From assembly GCF_001305965.1 (NCBI RefSeq), contig NZ_JXQC01000003.1, positions 868,001 through 932,000 of the forward strand: a stretch of 64,000 bases of DNA, written 5' to 3'. A program made the translations under genes and the position numbers. This document shows positions 33,024 through 41,769 of this stretch, one piece after another (the first letter of the stretch is position 1; each line of letters opens with the position of its first letter). Under the pieces are notes generated by a model. The model saw only the letters and a list, made by a program, of their open reading frames with translations, did not search any database and was not told where the DNA came from. Origin of the DNA: Erythrobacter sp. SG61-1L (GTDB lineage: Bacteria > Pseudomonadota > Alphaproteobacteria > Sphingomonadales > Sphingomonadaceae).

Positions 33024-34784
33024 TCAGTCGCGTTTCGCGGAAAGCCAGACGCGCCCGTTCTTGGGCTGGCCCGGGAAGAGCGGCCACTGGCCTTGCGCCA
33101 GGGCAACCCGGCTGGGCGAATCGCTTTCCGCCTGCCGCTCATACATCCAGTAATTGCGCATCACGATGGCCACGTAGCCGCGCGTTTCCCAATAGGGGAT
33201 GGATTCCATGTAGAGTAGCGGATCGCCCTGATCGCGCACTTCGCTGTTCCAGCGGGTCACGGGGCTGAGGCCGGCGTTATAGGCGGCCATGATCTTGGGC
33301 AGCTTGCCTTCCGTGGCGGAAGAATCGCGAAGCATTTCAAGGTTCTGTTGGCCAAATGCGAGATTGACCCGAGGATCGTCGAGATCGACGGCAGAGGCCG
33401 AGAGATTGAGGCGCGGGGCATGTTCGCGCACGGTGATCGGCGTGATCTGCATCAACCCGCGCGCATTGGCCGGGCTGACGGCGCTGGTGCGGAAGTTCGA
33501 TTCCTGCAGTGCATGGGCATAGGCCAGCGCGGGATCGACTTCCCAGCCCGTAACCGGCATCCACTTGGGCGCCGGATAGGCGGAGGCCGGATCTGCCTTG
33601 CCGCCCGAAGGCGCATTGTTGGCCATGAACAATTGCGTGGAAGGCAGGCCCAGTCCGCGCGCCAGGCGGGAAAGCGGCTCGTAATCGGCGGCATCGCCGA
33701 TCTTGGCCTGATGGATCAGCAATTCGCTGGCCAGATCGTCCCGCCCGATTTCGGCCAGTTCGATGGCCATGCGGACGTTTTCCTTGCCCTGCAGCCGGTC
33801 CCAGTCCTTCTGGTTGAAGTCGGGCTTCGCGAAGCGGTCGGGCAGGGTCATGCCCAGCTGTTCGGCCGCCAGCATGCCATAGAGCGTTTCGTCGGAACGG
33901 GCGGCCGCGCGCAGGTGGCTGCTGGCCTTTTCAGGCATACGGCAACGCACGGCGGCACGATTGGCCCAGTAATGGGCCGCTGCGGTCAGTTCCGGATTGG
34001 TGCTGCGCTGTGCGGCATTCTCGAAACCGAACAGCGACGTGGTGCAATCGTTGAGGCGCCATGCGGCAAGGCCGGTCACCCAATGGCCTTCGGCCACCCA
34101 CGGCCCGGCACCATCCACGATAGTGAGCGACAGGGCCAGCGCATCGCTGTCGCGGTTTTCGATGTAATAGCTCCACGCCACGCGCTGGCGCCATTCGGCG
34201 CGAGCTTCGGGGCTGAGCTGGGCATCCACGCTGCCCAGTGCCTCGCGGGCGCCATCGGGATCGTCATTGGTGATGCGGTCCAGAATGCGGCTCTTCACCG
34301 CTTCGGGCATGGTGCCATCGTCAATCGCGCCGGGGCGGATACGCTTGGGGATGGAAGGCTGGCGATAGAGGCTCTGCGCGCTGGGCAAAGCGGGCGCGGC
34401 AGCAAGGCCGCGCTTGAGGCCCAGCTTCGTCATGCGATCGGCCTGCGGCAGCAATGCGCCGTCCTTCAGCCAGCTTTCGATCTGCGGCAGTTCCACCTTG
34501 GGGGATTTTGCCGCGAGATAATATTCGGCCAGCGCCACCTTGTGGAGCGGCCCGTCCTTGCGCTGGGCAAAGAGATCCTGGACCTTCTGCCAGTCTTCCT
34601 TGTCGATCGCCGTGAAGACTTCGGTGTAATATTCCCGGTCGGACTGGGGCAGCAGAGTGGGCACATTCCGGCCCGTGGCATGGGCGTGGAAATATTCGAT
34701 GCTGTCCGCCATCGCCGGAGTAGCGCAGGCGAGCACCGTCGCGCCTGCCAACAGGGCCAAGGCCTTGCGTGTAGTGCGAGCCAT
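33024..34784 (-). CDS. slt: Soluble lytic murein transglycosylase
   Basis: 586 aa from ATG 34784. Signal peptide (KALALLAGATVLACATPAMA) for export to the periplasm. A long superhelical region of repeats follows, and the SLT domain is in the last 170 residues with catalytic Glu in HALQESNFRTSAVSPANARG and LMQITP, then AYNAGLSPVTRW. It cleaves peptidoglycan forming 1,6-anhydro ends. The upstream glycosylase-like gene ends 2 bp before its ATG, so the two are co-transcribed. Confidence 0.93.
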   Translation of the reverse strand: MARTTRKALALLAGATVLACATPAMADSIEYFHAHATGRNVPTLLPQSDREYYTEVFTAIDKEDWQKVQDLFAQRKDGPLHKVALAEYYLAAKSPKVELPQIESWLKDGALLPQADRMTKLGLKRGLAAAPALPSAQSLYRQPSIPKRIRPGAIDDGTMPEAVKSRILDRITNDDPDGAREALGSVDAQLSPEARAEWRQRVAWSYYIENRDSDALALSLTIVDGAGPWVAEGHWVTGLAAWRLNDCTTSLFGFENAAQRSTNPELTAAAHYWANRAAVRCRMPEKASSHLRAAARSDETLYGMLAAEQLGMTLPDRFAKPDFNQKDWDRLQGKENVRMAIELAEIGRDDLASELLIHQAKIGDAADYEPLSRLARGLGLPSTQLFMANNAPSGGKADPASAYPAPKWMPVTGWEVDPALAYAHALQESNFRTSAVSPANARGLMQITPITVREHAPRLNLSASAVDLDDPRVNLAFGQQNLEMLRDSSATEGKLPKIMAAYNAGLSPVTRWNSEVRDQGDPLLYMESIPYWETRGYVAIVMRNYWMYERQAESDSPSRVALAQGQWPLFPGQPKNGRVWLSAKRD

Positions 34785-34786
34785 AT

Positions 34787-35545
34787 TCAGTTCGAGCCGT
34801 CCGTCCAATCGAGCCATCGCTGCCAGAAACCGGCCCGTGCATTCGGGCGCGCCAGCAGAAAATCGAGGCTCCGCTCCGCCAATAGCGGAAAACTCGCGCC
34901 CTGATGGTTAATATTCCGCAAAAATGCAGGGTTTTGCGCCGGATCGTGGCCGAACAGCGGCAAGATGTCGCGCCCGAAGGCGATGACGCGGCGCGGCTTA
35001 GCCAATGCGATGTGGTGCAGGGTGACTGCGCCCAACCCGTCCGCCTTGAGCGCGGGCCAGTCGGCGGCCGGAGTATGGCGGGCAAGGGCACTGGCGAGAT
35101 AGACCTCCGCCGGGTCAATCCCCGCCGCGCGCAGGAAGCTGGACAGAAGCCTGCCGCGCGCGCCGGAAAGCAGGGTTTCGGCATCCTCCGCCTCAGGCTC
35201 GGGCACCAGCACCATCAGGCTGGCCCCGGCGGCACCGCGCGGCGCGATGCGCGGGCGGGCGCCTCCGATGTCGAGACTCGGCTCGGCCAGCCACCATTCG
35301 GCAAAGGCTTCCAGCGTTTGCGGCCATTGCGCCTGATCTCCGCCGATGACGGGGCGTTTCGCCACGGGTTCGGCAACGGGCATGGCGATGGGCGGGCGCA
35401 CCGGCGTGTCGGGCGCTTCCTCTTCCGGCTCGCGCAGCCAGACTTCCGTAGCGTCGGCAAAGTCATGGTCCACGCCTGCTTCGCGCCACCAGTCCTGTGC
35501 GGCGGCGATCTGCTGGGCCAGAGTGAGGGGAAAGCGCGTGTCCAT
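34787..35545 (-). CDS. Uracil-DNA glycosylase-like protein with degenerate active site
   Basis: 252 aa from ATG 35545. The C-terminal 130 residues follow the family 4/5 glycosylase fold: LMVLVPEPEAEDAETLLSG aligns with the GEAPG...G loop, then RGRLLSSFLRAAGIDPAEVY, LHHIALAKPRRVIAFG and a final FWQRWLDW. The expected catalytic loop and the late HPS motif are not preserved and the protein has no cysteines, so no 4Fe-4S cluster. Enzymatic activity is doubtful. Start of the slt operon; overlaps nothing upstream. Confidence 0.7.
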   Translation of the reverse strand: MDTRFPLTLAQQIAAAQDWWREAGVDHDFADATEVWLREPEEEAPDTPVRPPIAMPVAEPVAKRPVIGGDQAQWPQTLEAFAEWWLAEPSLDIGGARPRIAPRGAAGASLMVLVPEPEAEDAETLLSGARGRLLSSFLRAAGIDPAEVYLASALARHTPAADWPALKADGLGAVTLHHIALAKPRRVIAFGRDILPLFGHDPAQNPAFLRNINHQGASFPLLAERSLDFLLARPNARAGFWQRWLDWTDGSN

Positions 35546-35636
35546 ATCTTGGCGGCCAGTCTTGACCTCGCAGCCGCCAGCAATCAAGGCTCCTGCGCTC
35601 ACGAAGACACAAGTTTCGATCAGGGAACGCCGGGAA

Positions 35637-37283
35637 ATGAGCGAACGCGAATCCATGCCTTATGACGTTGTGGTGGTTGGGGCCGGCCCTGCCGGGCTTG
35701 CCGCCGCCATCCGTCTCAAGCAGCTCGCCCCGGATGCGACGGTCTGCATCCTTGAAAAGGGTTCGGAAGTCGGCGCCCATATTCTCTCGGGCGCGGTGGT
35801 CGATCCCAAGGCGCTGGACGAGCTGCTGCCCGACTGGCGTGACGATGGCTGCCCGATGGCGGAAGTGCCGGTGACCGACAATTGGCACTGGGTGCTTACT
35901 GCCGGCAGCAAGCTGGACATGCCGCACGCCATGATGCCCCCGCTGATGAGCAACAAGGGCTGCTATACCGGATCGCTGGGCAATCTGTGCCGCTGGCTGG
36001 CCGAAAAGGCCGAGGCACTGGGCGTGGAAGTGTTCCCCGGCTTCCCGGCCTCTGAAGTTCTGTTCGACGAGAGCGGCGCGGTGATGGGCGTCGCCACGCA
36101 GGACATGGGCGTGGCCAAGGATGGCAGCCACAAGCCGGACTATCAGCCGGGCATGGAACTCCACGCCAAATATACTCTGTTCGCCGAAGGCGCGCGCGGC
36201 CACCTGACCAAAAGGCTCAAGGCGCATTACGACCTTGAGCGCGATTGCCAGCCGCAGGTCTATGGCCTGGGCATCAAGGAATTGTGGGACATTGCGCCTG
36301 AAAAGCACGTGCCGGGCCGGGTGATCCACACGCAGGGCTGGCCGCTGAGCGAAAGCGGCAGCTGGGGCGGTGGGTTCCTTTACCATCAGGCGAACGGGCA
36401 GGTTGCGCTCGGCTTCGTCACCGCGCTCGATTACGCGAACCCCTACGTCTATCCCTTCGAGGAATTCCAGCGCTGGAAACAGCACCCGGAAATCCGCGCC
36501 GTTCTAGAAGGCGGCCGCCGCGTTTCCTATGGCGCGAGGGCGATCAACGAAGGTGGCTGGCAGTCCGTGCCGAAGCTGGAATTCCCCGGCGGCGCATTGA
36601 TCGGCTGTTCGGCAGGCTTCGTGAATGTGCCGCGCATCAAGGGCAGCCACACCGCGATGAAGAGCGGGATGCTGGCTGCAGAGGCGATTGCCGAGGCTTT
36701 CCAGACGGGCCGCCAGAATGATGAGCTGTCCGGTTATGGCGCGGCCCTGCGCCAGAGCTGGATCGCCAGGGAACTGGAACTGGTGAAGAATGCCGAACCG
36801 CTGGTGGCGAAGTTCGGCGGCACTGTGGGCACGGTGCTGGCAGGCGCGGACATGTGGCTGCGCACGCTGGGCATCCGCCTGCCGTTCACCATGGAACACC
36901 ATACCGATGCCTCCGCAACCGGAGAGGCGAAGAACTACAAGCCTATCGCCTATCCCAAGCCCGATGGCGTGATCAGTTTCGACCGGCTTTCCTCCGTGTT
37001 CCTGTCGAACACCAATCACGAGGAAGACCAGCCCTGCCATCTGAAGCTGAAAGACCCGCAGGTTCCGGTGACCGTGAACCTGCCGGTCTATGCCGGGCCT
37101 GAGGCACGTTATTGCCCAGCGGGCGTGTATGAATTCGTGGGCGTGGAAGAAGGCAATCCCAGCCTGGTGATCAACGCCCAGAACTGCGTCCACTGCAAGA
37201 CCTGCGACATCAAGGACCCGACGCAGAACATCGAATGGGTAACGCCGGAAGGCGGCGGCGGTCCGAATTATCCGAATATGTGA
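35637..37283 (+). CDS. Electron transfer flavoprotein-ubiquinone oxidoreductase
   Basis: 548 aa from ATG 35637. FAD-binding start VVVVGAGPAGLAAAIRLK, then SGAVVDPKALDELLP, GFVTALDYANPY and near the C-terminus the 4Fe-4S ligands YCPAGVYEF and NCVHCKTCDIKDP. It passes electrons from ETF (fatty-acid and amino-acid dehydrogenases) to the ubiquinone pool at the inner membrane. Length is normal. Its last base coincides with the start of the left inverted repeat flanking the DUF559 gene. Confidence 0.96.
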   Translation: MSERESMPYDVVVVGAGPAGLAAAIRLKQLAPDATVCILEKGSEVGAHILSGAVVDPKALDELLPDWRDDGCPMAEVPVTDNWHWVLTAGSKLDMPHAMMPPLMSNKGCYTGSLGNLCRWLAEKAEALGVEVFPGFPASEVLFDESGAVMGVATQDMGVAKDGSHKPDYQPGMELHAKYTLFAEGARGHLTKRLKAHYDLERDCQPQVYGLGIKELWDIAPEKHVPGRVIHTQGWPLSESGSWGGGFLYHQANGQVALGFVTALDYANPYVYPFEEFQRWKQHPEIRAVLEGGRRVSYGARAINEGGWQSVPKLEFPGGALIGCSAGFVNVPRIKGSHTAMKSGMLAAEAIAEAFQTGRQNDELSGYGAALRQSWIARELELVKNAEPLVAKFGGTVGTVLAGADMWLRTLGIRLPFTMEHHTDASATGEAKNYKPIAYPKPDGVISFDRLSSVFLSNTNHEEDQPCHLKLKDPQVPVTVNLPVYAGPEARYCPAGVYEFVGVEEGNPSLVINAQNCVHCKTCDIKDPTQNIEWVTPEGGGGPNYPNM

Positions 37284-37336
37284 AATCCTCCCCCGCCGGG
37301 GGAGGGGGACCATCCGCAGGATGGTGGAGGGGTACA
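37283..37336. repeat. Left inverted repeat of the DUF559 cassette
   Basis: 54 bases that recur inverted at 37714-37767 with about five differences. It contains two nested hairpins: CCTCCCC..GGGGAGG and CCATCC-GCA-GGATGG. The differences between copies fall mainly in the loop of the first hairpin (CGCCG here, GTTCC in the other copy) while its stem is kept. Confidence 0.8.
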
Positions 37337-37339
37337 GGC

Positions 37340-37771
37340 GTGATCACCGGACCTCGCGACACGGTCAAACGCGCACGCAAATTGCGCAGTGAAATGACCT
37401 TGCCTGAGGCGATGCTCTGGCGGGAAATGCGCAAACGCCCGCAAGGCTTGAAATTCCGCCGGCAGCATCCGGCAGGGGATTACGTGCTGGATTTCTATTG
37501 CGCAGCGGCCCGTCTGGCGATCGAGGTGGACGGTTTCGCCCACGCCGGGATACGTGCCGCGAAGGCGGATGCCGCCCGGTCCCATTTCCTCAGGTCGCAA
37601 GGTGTTGCTACATTGCGTGTCCCGGCGAAGGCTGTGCTGGACGATCTCGGGGCGGCGATGGAGCGGGTAGTTGGGGTTTGTTGTGACAGGATTGGTGCTT
37701 CGATGACCCCACATGTGCCCCTCCACCATCCTGCGGATGGTCCCCCTCCCCGGAACGGGGAGGATTTGTGA
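37340..37771 (+). CDS. DUF559 (Vsr/restriction-endonuclease-like) protein
   Basis: 143 aa from GTG 37340, immediately after the left repeat. Core of the family: MTLPEAMLWREMRKRPQGLK then FRRQHPAGDYVLDFYC and ARLAIEVDGFAH, which carry the expected PD-(D/E)xK-like acids, then FLRSQGVATLRVPA. The last 20 residues are translated from the right repeat (PLHHPADGPPPRNGEDL) and the stop overlaps the ispE start. Nuclease activity is inferred from the fold. See findings for the cassette idea. Confidence 0.8.
   Translation: MITGPRDTVKRARKLRSEMTLPEAMLWREMRKRPQGLKFRRQHPAGDYVLDFYCAAARLAIEVDGFAHAGIRAAKADAARSHFLRSQGVATLRVPAKAVLDDLGAAMERVVGVCCDRIGASMTPHVPLHHPADGPPPRNGEDL
37714..37767. repeat. Right inverted repeat of the DUF559 cassette
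   Basis: Inverted copy of 37283-37336. It lies inside the 3' end of the DUF559 reading frame and ends at the base before the GTG of ispE, so it also forms the ispE ribosome-binding region (GGGGAGGATTT). Confidence 0.8.
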
Positions 37772-38574
37772 AAGAAACCGCCTACGCCAAGATCAATCTC
37801 GCCCTGCACGTCCGGCGGCGGCGGGAGGATGGGTATCATGAGCTGGAAACGCTCTTCGCCTTTGTCGATGCGGGGGATGAACTCACCGCGCGGCAGGCGG
37901 AGGAGGACAGCCTTGTCGTCACCGGAGAGTTCGGCGGGGTGCTGACCGAACCCTTCGACAATATCGTTGCTCGCGCGCTGGGCACCTTGCCGCGGGCCGA
38001 TGGGCTGGCGATCAGTCTGGAAAAGAACCTGCCGGTCGCCGCCGGACTGGGCGGCGGGTCCGCCGATGCCGGGGCAGTGTTCCGTCTGGTGGAGCGCACG
38101 CACGGCCTGCCGGACGACTGGCGGCAGCGGGCCGCGCGGCTGGGCGCCGATGTGCCTGCCTGCGTGGAAAGCGTGACCTGCGTGGGGCGCGGCACCGGGA
38201 CGCAGCTGGAACCCGGCCCGGCCGATCTTGCCGGAACCCCCGTGCTGCTGGTCAATCCGCGCATTCCGCTGGCCACCGGGCCGGTGTTCAAGGCATGGGA
38301 CGGGCAGGATCGCGGGCCTATGCCGGAAGGCAGTGCGCGCCAGATCGCGCTGGAAGGGCGCAACGATCTGGAGGCGCCTGCCATCTCGCTCTGCCCCGAA
38401 ATCGCCGATGTGTTGCGTGATCTTGAAGCCACAGGCCCATGGCTGTCGCGCATGTCGGGCAGCGGGGCGACCTGTTTTGCCCTGTTCGACAGCCCGCAGG
38501 CCTTGCGCGATGCGGCAGAGCGGCTAGCGCAGGAACATCCGCAATGGTGGCGCATGGAAGGCAGGCTGCGATGA
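37768..38574 (+). CDS. ispE: 4-(cytidine 5'-diphospho)-2-C-methyl-D-erythritol kinase
   Basis: 268 aa, GTG start at 37768. GHMP kinase of the MEP isoprenoid pathway: YAKINLALHV at the N-terminus, ATP loop LPVAAGLGGGSADAGAV, and SRMSGSGATCFALFD near the C-terminus. Overlaps the DUF559 frame by 4 bp and the next gene by 4 bp. Its ribosome-binding site is supplied by the right repeat of the DUF559 cassette. Confidence 0.95.
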   Translation: MKETAYAKINLALHVRRRREDGYHELETLFAFVDAGDELTARQAEEDSLVVTGEFGGVLTEPFDNIVARALGTLPRADGLAISLEKNLPVAAGLGGGSADAGAVFRLVERTHGLPDDWRQRAARLGADVPACVESVTCVGRGTGTQLEPGPADLAGTPVLLVNPRIPLATGPVFKAWDGQDRGPMPEGSARQIALEGRNDLEAPAISLCPEIADVLRDLEATGPWLSRMSGSGATCFALFDSPQALRDAAERLAQEHPQWWRMEGRLR

Positions 38575-39299
38575 TCGAGGAAGAAGCTTACCGGATTTTG
38601 GGCACTCCGCGTTTTGGCGGTATCCTCGTCATCTCGGACCATGCTTCGAACCTCGTGCCCGCTGACATAGACCTCGGCATCGATCCGGCGCTGATGAACG
38701 ATCATATCGCCATCGACATCGGTGTTGGCGCGGTGGGCGAGTTGATGGCACAAAACCCCGGCATCGCCGCCTTTCAGGGCAATGTCAGCCGCCTGGTATG
38801 CGACTTCAACCGGGACGAGGATTCCCTCGCCAGCGTTCCGGAAGTGAGCGACGGGGTGGAAATACCCGGCAATCGCGGCGGGGTGCACGAGGCGCGGCTG
38901 GCGCGTTTCTATCGCCCCTATCACAGTGCACTGGCCCACCTGCTGGTGGAAACGCCGCCATCGCTGATCCTTTCGCTCCACAGCTTCACGCCCCAACTCG
39001 CCAGCGATCCGCACAGCCATCGCCCGTGGGATTGCGGGGTGCTGTACAATCAGGATGACCGGGCATCGCGCGTGGCCATTCCCCTGCTGGATGCCGAAGG
39101 CCTGCATGTTGGCGAGAACGAGCCCTATTCGGGCAAGATCCTCAATACGACGATGAACGTCCATGCCGAGGCGGAGGGGCGGCCTTACTTCGGTGTCGAA
39201 ATCCGGCAGGACAAGGTAACTACTTCCGCCCAGCAGGAAGAATGGGCCGAGCGGCTGGTGCGTATCTGCAACCGGGTGGCGATAGCCATTGGGGAATGA
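38571..39299 (+). CDS. N-formylglutamate amidohydrolase family protein
   Basis: 242 aa; ATG overlaps the ispE stop by 4 bp. Family landmarks: ILVISDHASNLVP at the start, DHIAIDIGVGAVGELMA, VSRLVCDFNRDED, SLILSLHSFTP, then VLYNQDDRASRVAIPLLD and YFGVEIRQD. The family hydrolyses N-formylglutamate in histidine breakdown, but no hut genes are nearby, so the true substrate is open. A hairpin follows the stop. Confidence 0.85.
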   Translation: MIEEEAYRILGTPRFGGILVISDHASNLVPADIDLGIDPALMNDHIAIDIGVGAVGELMAQNPGIAAFQGNVSRLVCDFNRDEDSLASVPEVSDGVEIPGNRGGVHEARLARFYRPYHSALAHLLVETPPSLILSLHSFTPQLASDPHSHRPWDCGVLYNQDDRASRVAIPLLDAEGLHVGENEPYSGKILNTTMNVHAEAEGRPYFGVEIRQDKVTTSAQQEEWAERLVRICNRVAIAIGE

Positions 39300-39307
39300 T
39301 CCACCCT

Positions 39308-39336
39308 TGTCACCCCGAAACCAGTCCGGGGTGACA
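39308..39336. terminator. Hairpin after the amidohydrolase gene
   Basis: TGTCACCCCG (39308-39317) and CGGGGTGACA (39327-39336) form a 10-base stem with a 9-base loop between the ispE cluster and ilvD. Probably ends the upstream transcript. The following A/G-rich stretch has no U-run equivalent. Confidence 0.55.
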
Positions 39337-39433
39337 GCAAGAGGGGCGCTGCCCCCACTTTGTCCATTTTCTTCTTCGGCTCGCTCGCTACCTGAAGTAG
39401 AGCGCCTGCAAACCTGACTTCGGAGCCTTTGTC

Positions 39434-41290
39434 ATGCCTGCCTATCGTTCCCGCACTTCCACCCATGGCCGCAACATGGCGGGCGCGAGGGGGCTGTGGC
39501 GTGCCACCGGCATGAAGGACAGCGATTTCGGTAAGCCGATCATCGCCGTGGTGAACAGCTTCACCCAGTTCGTGCCGGGCCATGTGCACCTGAAGGATCT
39601 TGGCCAGCTGGTCGCCGGGGAAATCCATGCGGCGGGCGGTATCGCCAAGGAATTCAACACCATCGCCGTGGATGACGGGATCGCCATGGGCCATGACGGG
39701 ATGCTCTATTCGCTCCCCAGCCGCGACCTGATCGCGGACAGCGTGGAATATATGGTCAATGCCCATTGCGCCGATGCGATGGTTTGCATTTCCAATTGCG
39801 ACAAGATCACGCCGGGCATGCTGATGGCTGCCATGCGCCTCAACATACCCTGCGTGTTCGTTTCCGGCGGGCCGATGGAAGCGGGCAAGGTCGTAGTGAA
39901 GGGCAAGGAAGTCGCGCTCGATTTGATCGACGCGATGGTCGCCGCGGCGGACGAATCCTACACGGATGAGGAAGTCGCCACGATCGAGCGTTCGGCATGC
40001 CCAACCTGCGGTTCCTGCTCGGGCATGTTCACCGCCAATTCGATGAACTGCCTGACCGAGGCGCTGGGCCTTTCGCTGCCGGGCAACGGTTCGCAGCTGG
40101 CCACCCATTCGGACCGCAAGCAACTGTTCGAACGCGCCGGTCGCCTCGTGGTGACGCTGGCCAAGCGCTATTACGAGGAAGAGGACGAAAGCGTCCTGCC
40201 GCGCGCCATTGCCAGCTTCGAAGCGTTTGAAAACGCGATGAGCCTGGACATTGCCATGGGCGGTTCCACCAACACCGTGCTGCACCTGCTGGCTGCCGCG
40301 CAGGAAGCAGGCGTGGACTTCACCATGGCCGATATCGACCGGCTGAGCCGCAAGGTGCCCTGCCTCTCCAAGGTCGCCCCGGCCAAGAACGACGTCCATA
40401 TGGAAGACGTGCACCGCGCGGGCGGGATCATGGCGATCCTTGGCGAGCTTGACCGCGCCGGGCTGCTGCACACCGCGCTGCCCACGGTCCACAGCCCGAC
40501 GCTGGGCGATGCGCTGGCCGATTGGGACATCCGTCTCACCAACAATCCCATGGTGCAGGAATTCTACAAGGCTGCACCGGGCGGCGTGCCGACCCAGACC
40601 GCCTTCAGCCAGAGCCGCCGCTGGGACGAGCTGGATACGGACCGGGAGAGCGGCGTGATCCGTTCGGCCGAACACGCTTTCTCCAAGGATGGCGGGCTTG
40701 CCGTGCTCTATGGCAATATCGCGCTGGAAGGCTGCATCGTGAAGACGGCGGGCGTGGACGATTCCATCCTGAAATTTTCCGGCCCGGCAAAGGTTTTTGA
40801 AAGCCAGGACGCTTCCGTCACCGCGATCCTTACCGGCCAGGTCGAGGCGGGCGACGTTGTCGTGATCCGTTACGAAGGGCCGAAGGGCGGGCCGGGCATG
40901 CAGGAAATGCTCTATCCCACCAGCTATCTGAAGTCGAAGGGGCTGGGCAAGGCCTGCGCCCTCATCACCGATGGCCGCTTCTCCGGCGGTACGTCGGGCC
41001 TGTCCATCGGCCATGCCTCGCCCGAAGCGGCGGAAGGCGGCGCCATCGGGCTGGTGGAAACGGGCGACATGATCGAGATCGACATCCCCAATCGCACGAT
41101 CCATCTGGCCGTGACGGACGAGGAACTCGCCCATCGCCGCGCCAAGATGGAAGCGAAGGGCGCTGCTGCATGGCAGCCGGAAAAGCCGCGCGAACGCCGC
41201 GTTTCCGCTGCGCTGCAGGCCTATGCCGCGATGACCACCAGCGCCGCGCGCGGCGCGGTGCGGGACGTTTCGCAGCTCAAGCGGGGGTAA
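39434..41290 (+). CDS. ilvD: Dihydroxy-acid dehydratase
   Basis: 618 aa, normal length. Converts dihydroxy-isovalerate and -methylvalerate to the keto acids for valine, isoleucine and leucine. Iron-sulfur ligands in [10 protein letters not shown] and [18 protein letters not shown]; other landmarks [28 protein letters not shown] and [23 protein letters not shown] 39434 follows GGAG. A REP-type palindrome begins 13 bp after the stop. Confidence 0.97.
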   Translation: MPAYRSRTSTHGRNMAGARGLWRATGMKDSDFGKPIIAVVNSFTQFVPGHVHLKDLGQLVAGEIHAAGGIAKEFNTIAVDDGIAMGHDGMLYSLPSRDLIADSVEYMVNAHCADAMVCISNCDKITPGMLMAAMRLNIPCVFVSGGPMEAGKVVVKGKEVALDLIDAMVAAADESYTDEEVATIERSACPTCGSCSGMFTANSMNCLTEALGLSLPGNGSQLATHSDRKQLFERAGRLVVTLAKRYYEEEDESVLPRAIASFEAFENAMSLDIAMGGSTNTVLHLLAAAQEAGVDFTMADIDRLSRKVPCLSKVAPAKNDVHMEDVHRAGGIMAILGELDRAGLLHTALPTVHSPTLGDALADWDIRLTNNPMVQEFYKAAPGGVPTQTAFSQSRRWDELDTDRESGVIRSAEHAFSKDGGLAVLYGNIALEGCIVKTAGVDDSILKFSGPAKVFESQDASVTAILTGQVEAGDVVVIRYEGPKGGPGMQEMLYPTSYLKSKGLGKACALITDGRFSGGTSGLSIGHASPEAAEGGAIGLVETGDMIEIDIPNRTIHLAVTDEELAHRRAKMEAKGAAAWQPEKPRERRVSAALQAYAAMTTSAARGAVRDVSQLKRG

Positions 41291-41295
41291 CTCGC

Positions 41296-41769
41296 ATGCG
41301 TGCTTCGACAGGCTCAGCACGGGCGGAGTTGGGATATTCCATCCAACATCCGTTCGCCCTGAGCTTGTCGAAGGGCGCGCTCCTCGCAATGACGATGCTT
41401 TTGTCCGCCTGTTCCCCCGAAGCCGCGGAGAAATCTCCCGCGGCGACCGAGGAAGCGAAGGCGGCCCCGACGCGCTCGGCCAGCGGCAATGAACTGATCG
41501 AATGTGCCATCGGCGGCGCGCAATGGTTCCTGCGCGAATGCGAGGTGGAGAAGGGCTCGGCCGAGGACGGTTCCCGCATCCTGATCGTGCGTCATCCCGA
41601 TGGCGGTTTCCGCCGCTTCACTGTGTTGACCGATGGGCGCGGGCTGGAACCTGCCGACGGTGCTGAACAGGGCGAGGCGGCTCTGGTGGACGGGCGGCTG
41701 GACATGCGCGTCGGCGATGATCGCTATCGTTTCCCCGCTACGGTGAAGCCCGATGCGCAGGGCCAGTGA
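41296..41769 (+). CDS. Putative lipoprotein whose start region is made of REP sequence
   Basis: Up to 157 aa if started at ATG 41296; TTG 41365 and ATG 41389 are alternatives. The hydrophobic ALLAMTMLLSAC with lipobox LSAC is a lipoprotein signal. The 26 codons before it are translated from a REP palindrome (41303-41373), so the positively charged n-region and any start upstream of 41389 are repeat-derived. The mature domain (ELIECAIGGAQWFLRECEVE ... RFTVLTDGRGLE) looks globular. Overlaps the Nnr gene by 17 bp. Function unknown. Confidence 0.6.
   Translation: MRASTGSARAELGYSIQHPFALSLSKGALLAMTMLLSACSPEAAEKSPAATEEAKAAPTRSASGNELIECAIGGAQWFLRECEVEKGSAEDGSRILIVRHPDGGFRRFTVLTDGRGLEPADGAEQGEAALVDGRLDMRVGDDRYRFPATVKPDAQGQ
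41303..41373. repeat. REP-like palindromic pair overlapping a gene start
   Basis: Arm CTTCGACAGGCTCAGC... (41303-41327) faces CTTCGACAAGCTCAGG... inverted (41349-41373), with several mismatches. Next to it, at 41384-41392, is TCGCAATGAC, a piece of the other repeat family seen at 30061-30134. Confidence 0.7.

Noticed and set aside
39185-41389. A leftward open frame of 734 codons across ilvD
   Set aside because: Antisense shadow; ilvD reads perfectly on the forward strand.
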